From positions 1-9,717 of the forward strand of contig JAICHN010000181.1 of assembly GCA_025924845.1 (NCBI GenBank): a stretch of 9,717 bases of DNA, written 5' to 3'. Positions 1-5,451 of the stretch are shown here, piece by piece (positions within the stretch are counted from its first letter, which is position 1; each line of letters starts with the position of its first letter). Made by a program: the position numbers and the translations under genes. Source of the DNA: Chloroflexota bacterium (GTDB taxonomy: Bacteria > Chloroflexota > UBA5177 > JANWHV01). Below the pieces are notes generated by a model. That model ran no database searches, was not told the DNA's origin, and saw only the letters and a program-made list of their open reading frames with translations.

Positions 1-30
1 CCCGCCCCCCTCCCCCCCCCACTACCCTCG
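1..30 (-). other. G-tract run (possible G-quadruplex) downstream of ppk2
   Basis: The plus strand is almost pure C here (tracts of 3, 6, 9 and 3 C). The minus strand, which is the sense strand of the neighbouring PPK2 gene, therefore reads four G-tracts separated by 1 to 4 bases, starting a few bases beyond the PPK2 stop. The pattern fits an intramolecular G-quadruplex in DNA or in the 3' end of the ppk2 transcript. Homopolymer-rich ends are also places where assemblies stop, so this could be a contig edge or contain length errors. Confidence 0.35.
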
Positions 31-34
31 ACCC

Positions 35-859
35 TTAACCGCCTTTGGCGGCCCGCCGGGCCGCGAGTTGAATGGCGCCACGCGCCTCAAGCGCCTTTTG
101 CCATTGGGGACGGCACGGCTCCAGGGCGTCGGCTATTGCCTGCGCCACCGCCACATTCCGATACCACTTATGGTTGGCGGGAACGATATACCAGGGCGCA
201 TGTGTCGTGGAGCAGCGATTCAGCGCATCCTCGTAGACCTCAACGTACTGGTCATACAGTTCGTGCTCCGGCCAATCGGAGGCCGAGAGCTTCCACGCCT
301 TGTCGCGATCCGCCTCTCGCGCTTCCAGGCGAGCCCGCTGCTCATCCTTGGAAATATAGAGAAAGAATTTTAGAATGATGGTTCCGTTCTCAGCCAACAA
401 TTGCTCGAACTGATTAATCCGTTCGTAGCGCTCTTCCCAAACATGCTTGGGAACCAACTTGTGAACACGAGTGACCAGCACATCCTCATAGTGCGAACGA
501 TTAAAGATGGCAATCATGCCGCGGGCGGGCGTCACCACATGTACGCGCCAGAGAAAATCATGCGCCGCCTCGGTGGGCGTGGGGGCTTTGAACGGCTCGA
601 CTCGGCAGCCGTTCGGATTGAAGGCGCCCATCACATGCCGGATCGTGCCGTCCTTCCCCGCCGTGTCCAGTCCTTGCAAGACAATGAGCACGCTGCCCGC
701 ACCCGCGGCGTACAGCATTTCCTGCAGTTCGGTCAGCTGATCGTTCAACTTCACGACCCGACCGGCCGCCTCGTCACGAGATACCTTTCCTGTATCGTCC
801 GGGTCGATATCCTTCAGGCGCACCCGCTTTCCCGGCTCGACCCGATGTAGCAGCGCCAT
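35..859 (-). CDS. ppk2: Polyphosphate kinase 2 (PPK2), probably class III
   Basis: Cytosolic P-loop kinase of 274 aa that transfers phosphate between inorganic polyphosphate and nucleotides. Seen: Walker A GLDTAGKDG at residues 63-71 (K69), the Walker-B-region motif FNRSHYEDVLV at 119-129, the lid segment around KAWKLSASDW at 187-196, and a C-terminal APWYIVPANHKWYRN-type block at 221-235. One PPK2 domain of usual length is present, with no fusion. The Glu in NRSHYED (E125), rather than the Asn common in class I enzymes, points to class III, which can phosphorylate both AMP and ADP; this subclass call comes from family knowledge and is less sure than the family. The ATG at 859 is supported by GGAGGAA about 5 bases upstream. 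The gene is divergent from the two-component system, and the intervening region contains the regulator's putative operator. Confidence 0.93.
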   Translation of the reverse strand: MALLHRVEPGKRVRLKDIDPDDTGKVSRDEAAGRVVKLNDQLTELQEMLYAAGAGSVLIVLQGLDTAGKDGTIRHVMGAFNPNGCRVEPFKAPTPTEAAHDFLWRVHVVTPARGMIAIFNRSHYEDVLVTRVHKLVPKHVWEERYERINQFEQLLAENGTIILKFFLYISKDEQRARLEAREADRDKAWKLSASDWPEHELYDQYVEVYEDALNRCSTTHAPWYIVPANHKWYRNVAVAQAIADALEPCRPQWQKALEARGAIQLAARRAAKGG

Positions 860-906
860 CTACTTCCTCCCTACCTATCGTCCTCCTTCGCGGGACAGTG
901 CCCTTA

Positions 907-935
907 AACGTAGAGCACTATGCACGGCTCCGCAA
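907..935 (-). promoter_or_regulatory. Candidate sigma-70-type promoter for ppk2
   Basis: On the minus strand a TTGCGG -35 element (930-935) is separated by exactly 17 bp from a TACGTT -10 element (907-912). It would give a leader of about 40 nt before the PPK2 ATG. The hexamers are imperfect, so this is tentative. The TGTCAT repeats of the divergent regulator promoter lie 22 bp upstream of the -35 and could act on both directions. Confidence 0.35.
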
Positions 936-957
936 GCTTCGTTGGTGCGTTGCGTTT

Positions 958-974
958 TGTCATCAATTCGTCAT
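958..974 (+). promoter_or_regulatory. Putative response-regulator operator: two TGTCAT-like hexamers, 11-bp period
   Basis: TGTCAT (958-963) and CGTCAT (969-974) form a direct repeat with an 11-bp period, one helical turn, as bound by tandem OmpR/PhoB-family dimers. The 16-base core TGTCATCAATTCGTCA differs at only two positions from the start of the array upstream of the protease gene at 3083. Exactly 10 bp beyond the second hexamer is a TAnnnT -10 element (985-990). Binding by the regulator encoded just downstream is inferred from this match, the family's known operator geometry and the gene's position. Confidence 0.6.
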
Positions 975-984
975 AGTAGAGTGG

Positions 985-990
985 TAGGGT
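985..990 (+). promoter_or_regulatory. Candidate -10 element of the regulator/kinase operon
   Basis: TAGGGT keeps the T-A-n-n-n-T frame of a -10 element and lies 10 bp after the last operator hexamer, the same spacing seen at the protease promoter. No separate -35 is visible, as expected if the bound regulator replaces it. Transcription would start near 997, giving a leader of about 70 nt before the GTG at 1068. Confidence 0.45.
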
Positions 991-1027
991 GAGATTAGGT
1001 GGTTGAGCGCCCGAGGGGAGGCAGGCA

Positions 1028-1043
1028 CCGGCCGCTCCGCCGG
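1028..1043 (+). other. Small GC-rich hairpin in the regulator leader
   Basis: CCGGC (1028-1032) pairs perfectly with GCCGG (1039-1043) around a 6-base loop, ending 9 bases before the Shine-Dalgarno AGGAAGGA (1053-1060). It is short and could be chance in GC-rich DNA. It does not occlude the ribosome site. Confidence 0.25.
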
Positions 1044-1067
1044 AATCGGGCCAGGAAGGAGCGCATT

Positions 1068-1799
1068 GTGCATATACTGGTAGTAGAGGACGACCGTGCG
1101 CTTGCCGACTTGCTGCGCCGGGGCCTCACCCAGGAATACTATACGGTTGACGTGGCTCACGAGGGCCTGGGCGGCCTGGAGCGCGCCGAGAGCGGCGTCT
1201 ATGATGCCATGGTGCTTGATGTCATGTTGCCCGGCATGGACGGGCTGCAGATCGCGCGCCGGCTCCGGGCCGAAGGAAATAACCTGCCGATTCTGATGCT
1301 TACGGCGCGCGACGCCCTGCATGATAAGCTGGGCGGCTTCAGTGCCGGGGCCGATGATTATCTCGCCAAGCCCTTTGCCTTCGAGGAGTTGCTGGCCCGC
1401 CTGCGCGCCTGTACGCGGCGCAGTTCGCCCCAACTCGAACAAGATCGGCTGACCGCGGGCGATCTGGTGCTGGACCGGCGTGCTCATGAGGTAACGCGGG
1501 CCGGACGAACCCTCGACCTCACTCCCAAGGAATTCGCCCTCCTCGAATACCTCATGCGCCATCCCGGCCAGGTGCTCAGCCGCACCCTCATTCTAGAGCG
1601 TGTCTGGGACTACAGCTTCGATTCGCTGGCTAACGTGGTTGACGCCACGATTCGCCGCCTCCGCAAGGTGGTCGACGAGGGATTCTCCTACCCCTTGATT
1701 CATACCGTGCGTGGGGTAGGCTATAAGCTGAAGGTGCCGGACGCGCGGGAAGGGAGCGATCATGTGGCGATTGGCGCCGGGGTCTCGGCGGCGCGCTGA
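1068..1799 (+). CDS. OmpR/PhoB-family DNA-binding response regulator
   Basis: Cytosolic two-component regulator, 243 aa. The receiver domain (residues 1-115) has the acidic pair D8/D9, phospho-acceptor D51 (in [10 protein letters not shown]), switch T79 and K101 (KPF). The winged-helix effector domain (about 128-223) has [24 protein letters not shown] and the wing TVRGVGYK. The GTG at 1068 is preferred because AGGAAGGA lies 7 bases upstream and translation begins directly at the receiver strand VHILVVEDD. An in-frame GTG at 999 would add 23 Arg-rich residues with no family counterpart. The C-terminal tail after the wing is about 20 residues longer than needed and overlaps the kinase start by 38 bases, implying translational coupling. 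Probable partner is the kinase that follows, and probable targets are its own promoter and the downstream protease. Confidence 0.95.
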   Translation: MHILVVEDDRALADLLRRGLTQEYYTVDVAHEGLGGLERAESGVYDAMVLDVMLPGMDGLQIARRLRAEGNNLPILMLTARDALHDKLGGFSAGADDYLAKPFAFEELLARLRACTRRSSPQLEQDRLTAGDLVLDRRAHEVTRAGRTLDLTPKEFALLEYLMRHPGQVLSRTLILERVWDYSFDSLANVVDATIRRLRKVVDEGFSYPLIHTVRGVGYKLKVPDAREGSDHVAIGAGVSAAR

Positions 1800-3075
1800 G
1801 CCCGGATCGGCCACGCTGCGCCAGGTTGGGTGGCGCCTAGCGCTGCTCACGGTCGGCTTGCTTTGTTTGCTTCTGGTCGCTCTGGGCAGCGTAGTCTACG
1901 CCGTCACCAGGCAGAATCAACTCCAGGCCCTGGAGAGTACCCTGCGTCAGCGGGCCGATCACCCACCCAATTTTATTGGGCTGATGATTCGCGGCGGCCC
2001 GCAAAGCCCCCTCTACGTGCCGAGCCGAGGCGCTCCGGACCTCAACGGCGTCTTCTACACGGTGATTGATACCCAACTCGACGTCTTGGGCACGAGCGCG
2101 CCCCTCAATCCTCCCTTGGTCGATCTGGGCCAGGCCGAATCACTGCTCAAGGGCGCCAGCCCGCGCTTCAGCCAACAATCGCGCGACGGGCAGGATTATC
2201 TTACCTATACGGTTCCTATTTTGAGCGAGGACGACAGCCAGATCCTGGCTGTATTGCAGGCCAGCATCTCGGAGAGTCAATATGAGGCCGATCTGCACGC
2301 GCTACTCCGCGGCCTGGTGATTATGGGGGTGATCGGCCTGGTAGCGGCAGGCGGGATCAGTAGCGTTCTGGTGCGCCGTGCCCTGGCTCCGGTGCGCGTC
2401 GCCTGGGAGCGCCAGCGTGATTTCGTGGCCGATGCCGCGCATGAACTGCGTACGCCGCTCGCCATTGTCCGTACGGGCACCGAGCTTGCCCTGAGCAGCG
2501 GTTCCGCCCCTGATCAGGAGCAGGCATTGGAACAGGCGCTGGTGCAGACCACGCATCTGACCCGCCTGGTCGATTCGTTGTCGCTGTTGGCGCGCGCCGA
2601 TAGCGGCATCTTCACCATGGAGCGGAATCAATTGGACCTGGCCGCGCTGGCCCGCGAGATCGTGGAGGGCATGGTTGTCCTGGCCGAGGAGCGGGATCAG
2701 CAACTCTCGTTGACCGCGCCGGAACCCGTGCCGGTACTGGGCGACTCCAGCCGCCTGCGTCAGGTACTGCTCATTCTACTAGACAACGCCCTGAAATTTA
2801 CGCCGGCTGGTGGTACCATTGATGTCGTGGTGGGGCAGAGTAGCGGCAAGGCGCGGCTGATAGTGTCCGATAGCGGTCCCGGCATCGTCGCCGATCATTT
2901 GCCGCGCGTGTTCGACCGGTTTTACCGAGCCGATGCCTCGCGAACCGGTCAGGGCATGGGGCTTGGGCTGGCCATAGCCCGCACGTTCGTGGAGGCGCAT
3001 GGGGGAAAGATCAGTGCGGCCAACGCGGCGGGCGGCGGGGCGATCTTTACCGTGGTCTTGCCGCTTGACGGCTAG
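1762..3075 (+). CDS. Membrane sensor histidine kinase (cognate of the regulator)
   Basis: 437 aa. Topology: basic N-terminus, TM1 at about 24-48, an extracytoplasmic sensor region at about 50-182 of unrecognised fold, TM2 at about 183-205. The HisKA H-box HELRTPL (phospho-acceptor H227) follows after only about 22 residues, so no full HAMP linker fits. The HATPase domain is complete: N-box DNALKFTP (N342), G1 DSGPGI (370-375), F-box FDRFYRAD (384-391) and G2 GMGLGLAI (398-405). It should autophosphorylate on H227 and pass phosphate to D51 of the upstream regulator. The ATG at 1762 follows GGGAAGGGAG by about 6 bases and overlaps the regulator gene by 38 bases. The stimulus cannot be read from sequence; the protease next door suggests envelope or protein-folding stress. 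Confidence 0.94.
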   Translation: MWRLAPGSRRRAEPGSATLRQVGWRLALLTVGLLCLLLVALGSVVYAVTRQNQLQALESTLRQRADHPPNFIGLMIRGGPQSPLYVPSRGAPDLNGVFYTVIDTQLDVLGTSAPLNPPLVDLGQAESLLKGASPRFSQQSRDGQDYLTYTVPILSEDDSQILAVLQASISESQYEADLHALLRGLVIMGVIGLVAAGGISSVLVRRALAPVRVAWERQRDFVADAAHELRTPLAIVRTGTELALSSGSAPDQEQALEQALVQTTHLTRLVDSLSLLARADSGIFTMERNQLDLAALAREIVEGMVVLAEERDQQLSLTAPEPVPVLGDSSRLRQVLLILLDNALKFTPAGGTIDVVVGQSSGKARLIVSDSGPGIVADHLPRVFDRFYRADASRTGQGMGLGLAIARTFVEAHGGKISAANAAGGGAIFTVVLPLDG

Positions 3076-3082
3076 GATTGCC

Positions 3083-3121
3083 TGTCATCGATTTGTCAGA
3101 AATCGATCATGGAGCGGTCAT
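3083..3121 (+). promoter_or_regulatory. Putative operator: four TGTCAT-like hexamers in exact 11-bp phase
   Basis: TGTCAT (3083-3088), TGTCAG (3094-3099), GATCAT (3105-3110) and GGTCAT (3116-3121) start at exact 11-bp intervals, enough for two tandem dimers of an OmpR/PhoB-family regulator. The first 16 bases match the array upstream of the regulator gene (958) at 14 positions. A TATGCT -10 element follows the last hexamer after exactly 10 bp. The array begins 8 bases after the kinase stop, so the protease has its own regulated promoter. Regulator identity is inferred from position and the matching site. Confidence 0.65.
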
Positions 3122-3131
3122 TGGCCCTGCT

Positions 3132-3137
3132 TATGCT
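3132..3137 (+). promoter_or_regulatory. Candidate -10 element of the htrA promoter
   Basis: TATGCT fits the TAnnnT -10 frame and lies 10 bp beyond the fourth operator hexamer. No good -35 is present; the hexamer array occupies that position, as in activator-dependent Pho-type promoters. The start would fall near 3144, leaving a leader of about 117 nt. Confidence 0.5.
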
Positions 3138-3147
3138 AAGAATGTGC

Positions 3148-3186
3148 CGCCGCGGATGCGGCCTTCGCACCGTCCCTTCCGCGGCG
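3148..3186 (+). other. Hairpin in the htrA 5' leader
   Basis: CGCCGCGG (3148-3155) is the exact reverse complement of CCGCGGCG (3179-3186), an all-GC 8-bp stem. Inside its loop TGCG (3157-3160) can pair with CGCA (3166-3169). It lies at the expected 5' end of the htrA transcript, about 60 nt before the Shine-Dalgarno sequence, so it is better suited to protecting the transcript end than to hiding the ribosome site. Function unknown. Confidence 0.4.
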
Positions 3187-3260
3187 ACACAAACGCTTTT
3201 TACCGTAGCGATCCCGGATACTTCGAGCCGGATTTCATCCATCACAAGGAGGACGCAACC

Positions 3261-4361
3261 ATGAAACGTTTAGCGGGTGTGGTCACAGCGGTAAGTCTGC
3301 TCGCGGCAGGCGCCGTGGCCGATCACACTCTCACCTCATCGGTCAATCCGTCGGCCCTTGCCGACACCACGCCCGCCGCTCGAGCTGCCGCCCCCGCCGC
3401 CTCGGCCGCCTCGGCCGCATCGGCCTACGATGCCCTGACCGAACATGCATTCGCGGTAGCCAGTAAATCGGTCGTCTATATCAACAATGTGGGAGTCGGG
3501 TCTGGGTCCGGCGTCATCTACAACTCGTCCGGCGACATCGTTACCAACGCGCACGTTGTGGCGAACGGCACCAAATACACAGTTACCCTGAAGACCGGCA
3601 AGGTCTACCCGGCAAGCGTGGTCGGGACCGATACATCGGACGACCTGGCGGTCATTCATATCAAGGCCACGGGCCTACCGGCCGCTCATTTTGCCGGTGC
3701 GAACGGCTTTAATGTAGCACAGACCGTACTGGCCATCGGTAATCCACTCGATCTTCAGCAGAGCGTCACTTCCGGGCTGATCAGCGCGGTCAACCGGACC
3801 GTACAGGAATCCAACGGCGCCTACCTGCCCGACGCCTTGCAGACATCGGCCCCGATCAATCCCGGTAACTCCGGCGGCGCCCTGGTCAATCTGGACGGTA
3901 CGGTAGTGGGAATACCCACGCTCGAGGCCGTAGATCAGCAAAACAATAACGGCGGGGCCGCGCAGGGGATCGGCTTTGCCGTACCGAGCACGCGCGTCAC
4001 CGATATCGCGCACCAGATCATCACCACCGGCCATGTGGCCCACACGGGCCGCTCCTATCTGGGCATCGACATCGGCAGCAGCACTCAGGGCAACGGTAAC
4101 TTCGGCTTTGGCTTCGGCTCACAAGCTCCGGTTGCCGGCGCGCTGGTCACCAACGTGGCGAGCGGCAGCCCGGCCGAGCAGGCAGGGGTACAGCAGGGCG
4201 ATGTCATCACGGCGGCCAACGGTCAACAGATCAGCAGTGGGGACGACCTCCTGGTGGCGCTGGCCCACAGCAAGCCCGGCTCGACCATGAAGCTGACGAT
4301 CAACCGTAACGGCAGCACGGTAACCGCGAACGTGAAGCTCGGCGAATTGCCCGCCAACTAA
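3261..4361 (+). CDS. htrA: Secreted HtrA/DegP-type serine protease with one PDZ domain
   Basis: 366 aa. The N-terminus has a signal peptide: K2-R3, a hydrophobic stretch at 4-19, and a plausible cleavage after AVA20. An Ala/Pro/Ser-rich low-complexity linker spans about 21-56. The trypsin-like domain spans about 60-258, with catalytic H98 (TNAHVV), D128 (DDLAV) and S204 (GNSGG), followed by QGIGFAVP. One PDZ domain runs from about 263 to 362 (YLGIDI, SPAEQAGVQQGDVI). A Gly/Asn/Phe-rich patch (about 272-288) sits near the start of the PDZ domain. It likely degrades or refolds damaged exported proteins outside the membrane. The ATG at 3261 is chosen because AAGGAGG lies 8 bases upstream and the signal peptide starts there; the open frame continues to 3078, but through the operator and leader. 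Transcription is probably driven by the phased operator array and stops at the hairpin after the gene. Confidence 0.95.
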   Translation: MKRLAGVVTAVSLLAAGAVADHTLTSSVNPSALADTTPAARAAAPAASAASAASAYDALTEHAFAVASKSVVYINNVGVGSGSGVIYNSSGDIVTNAHVVANGTKYTVTLKTGKVYPASVVGTDTSDDLAVIHIKATGLPAAHFAGANGFNVAQTVLAIGNPLDLQQSVTSGLISAVNRTVQESNGAYLPDALQTSAPINPGNSGGALVNLDGTVVGIPTLEAVDQQNNNGGAAQGIGFAVPSTRVTDIAHQIITTGHVAHTGRSYLGIDIGSSTQGNGNFGFGFGSQAPVAGALVTNVASGSPAEQAGVQQGDVITAANGQQISSGDDLLVALAHSKPGSTMKLTINRNGSTVTANVKLGELPAN

Positions 4362-4367
4362 GGCTGA

Positions 4368-4392
4368 TTCGGTCTCTTCGAGATAGACCGAA
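4368..4392 (+). other. Hairpin between the htrA stop and its terminator
   Basis: TTCGGTCT (4368-4375) and AGACCGAA (4385-4392) form a perfect 8-bp stem around a 9-base loop, 6 bases after the stop codon. It shares two bases with the foot of the much stronger terminator stem that follows, so the two would compete at their junction. It may act as a 3'-end protecting structure. Confidence 0.4.
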
Positions 4393-4431
4393 ATCGAGTA
4401 CCCTTGCCAATGGCAAGGGTACTCGATTTTT
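4391..4431 (+). terminator. Strong intrinsic terminator after htrA
   Basis: Bases 4391-4408 pair with 4412-4429 in an uninterrupted 18-bp stem closed by a 3-base loop (AAT), and the right arm runs into five T residues (4427-4431). This is a textbook intrinsic terminator for the plus-strand protease transcript. The left foot carries AAA (4391-4393), so the structure may also terminate minus-strand transcription, though less well. Confidence 0.85.
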
Positions 4432-4433
4432 CA

Positions 4434-4447
4434 GCGCCGATCGGCGC
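4434..4447. repeat. Perfect 14-bp palindrome upstream of the UroD-like gene
   Basis: GCGCCGATCGGCGC is a perfect dyad lying between the htrA terminator and the next start codon, 20 bp before the ATG at 4468. The position would suit an operator or an early-transcript structure. No convincing -35/-10 pair was found between the terminator and the gene. Short GC palindromes also arise by chance in GC-rich DNA. Confidence 0.3.
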
Positions 4448-4467
4448 GAGAAAGGGTGGGTTAGGTC

Positions 4468-5403
4468 ATGGGGACGATGACGAAACGTGAACGAGTGCGG
4501 GCCGCCTTGCGCGGCGACCGCTTGGACCGCCCACCTTTCGTCTTCTGGCACCATTTCCGCCCCCACGGATCGGCGCGAGCCCTGGCCGAGGCAACGCTCG
4601 ACTTTTTCGGGCGCTTTGACCTCGATATCTACAAGATCATGCCGGATCTGCCCTATCCCTTCCCCAATGGGGGGATCAGTCAGCCGGACCACTGGCACCT
4701 CCTGGCGCCGCTGGCCGTCACGGCCGGAAATTTTGGTCGTCAGATCGAAACGGTGCGGCTGGTACGGGCCGGAGTCGGGCCCGACGTACCGGTGATGACT
4801 ACCATGTTCTCGCCCCTCACCCTGCTTATGGAGTTCGCGCGCGCCGAACGGGTGCGCGAGACGATGAGCGAAAGTTCCGCCACTCTTCACGGCGCGCTCG
4901 CTATCGTGACGGACAATCTGGCACGGTTGGCGGCGGCGCTAATCGAGGCCGGCGCCGACGGCATCTTTTTCTCGGTACAGGGGACGGGCGACGGACACTT
5001 CACCGCCGCGCAATTCGCCGAATACGGGCGCCCCTATGACATGGCTGTCCTGAACGCCGCGATGAAGGGCTGGTTGAACGTCCTTCATGCTCACGCTACG
5101 CACGATCTGTTGCTCGATAGCGTGCTGGATTATCCGGTTCCGGTGATAAGCTGGAGCGATAGACTTACCGGCACCTCACTCAGCCGCATGCGCGAGGCGG
5201 CGCCTTCACTCACCCTGATGGGCGGGATCAACGAACAGGGCGTGATCGCGACCGGTCCGGCCCCGGCTATCGAAGCGGAAATTGCCGATGCTCTGGCCCA
5301 AACCGATCAGGGCCACCGGCTGATCCTGGCCCCTGGTTGTTCGGTGAGCGACGACAACGCGGAAGAATGGCTGCATGCGGCCAGGGCGGCCGTGCCGTCA
5401 TGA
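4468..5403 (+). CDS. UroD/MtaA-superfamily protein (uroporphyrinogen decarboxylase-like), not classical HemE
   Basis: 311 aa, a single TIM-barrel UroD-like domain. Seen: N-terminal TKRERVRAALRGDRLDRPP, EAGADGIFFSVQG (160-172), LMGGINEQG (250-258) and the C-terminal LILAPGCSVSDDNAEEW block (285-301), all typical of the superfamily. The RQAGRY-type arginine motif that binds the substrate carboxylates in heme-pathway UroD is absent; that region reads FVFWHHFRPHG. H207-x-H209 plus C291 resembles the H-x-C...C zinc site of MtaA/MtbA-type corrinoid methyltransferases with His in place of the first Cys, so methyl-transfer chemistry is possible but unproven. Two starts are possible, ATG 4468 and ATG 4477; neither has a strong ribosome site (AAAGGGTGGG for the first, GGGGA for the second). 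It follows the htrA terminator and converges with the sugar operon. The real substrate is unknown. Confidence 0.8.
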   Translation: MGTMTKRERVRAALRGDRLDRPPFVFWHHFRPHGSARALAEATLDFFGRFDLDIYKIMPDLPYPFPNGGISQPDHWHLLAPLAVTAGNFGRQIETVRLVRAGVGPDVPVMTTMFSPLTLLMEFARAERVRETMSESSATLHGALAIVTDNLARLAAALIEAGADGIFFSVQGTGDGHFTAAQFAEYGRPYDMAVLNAAMKGWLNVLHAHATHDLLLDSVLDYPVPVISWSDRLTGTSLSRMREAAPSLTLMGGINEQGVIATGPAPAIEAEIADALAQTDQGHRLILAPGCSVSDDNAEEWLHAARAAVPS

Positions 5404-5409
5404 AGCGCT

Positions 5410-5448
5410 GAGTCGTGAGGGATACACAGCCGGTACCGACTCTATCCC
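5410..5448. other. Interleaved inverted repeats in the convergent gap
   Basis: GAGTCG (5410-5415) pairs with CGACTC (5437-5442), and GGGATA (5419-5424) pairs with TATCCC (5443-5448). The arms interleave, so they could form an H-type pseudoknot or two alternative hairpins. No T-tract follows on either strand. This is the only structure seen between the UroD-like stop and the end of the convergent oxidoreductase gene, so it may serve in 3'-end formation, with low certainty. Confidence 0.25.
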
Positions 5449-5451
5449 CGC

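Noticed and set aside
401..850. Plus-strand open frame opposite ppk2
   Set aside because: It is antisense to a full-length PPK2 with intact motifs. The translation resembles no recognisable family.
999..1067. N-terminal extension of the response regulator from GTG 999, possibly a leaderless start close to the predicted transcription start
   Set aside because: The 23 added residues are Arg-rich and precede the normal receiver start, and a good ribosome site (AGGAAGGA) points to GTG 1068. A minor alternative product cannot be excluded.
3078..3260. Longer open frame leading into HtrA
   Set aside because: It runs through the operator array and leader hairpin, lacks a ribosome site, and would bury the clear signal peptide that starts at 3261 behind AAGGAGG.
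4439..4579. Direct repeat GATCGGCGCGAG at 4439 and 4568
   Set aside because: Twelve bases, one copy within coding sequence, with no further copies or phase. Probably coincidence in GC-rich DNA.
4300..4890. Minus-strand open frame across the htrA end, terminator and UroD-like start
   Set aside because: It passes through a perfect 18-bp terminator stem and two well-supported opposite-strand genes, so it is a high-GC shadow frame.
4468..5403. Heme-pathway uroporphyrinogen decarboxylase (HemE)
   Set aside because: The N-terminal RQAGR-type arginine motif is absent and no other heme gene is present. Only the superfamily fold is supported.
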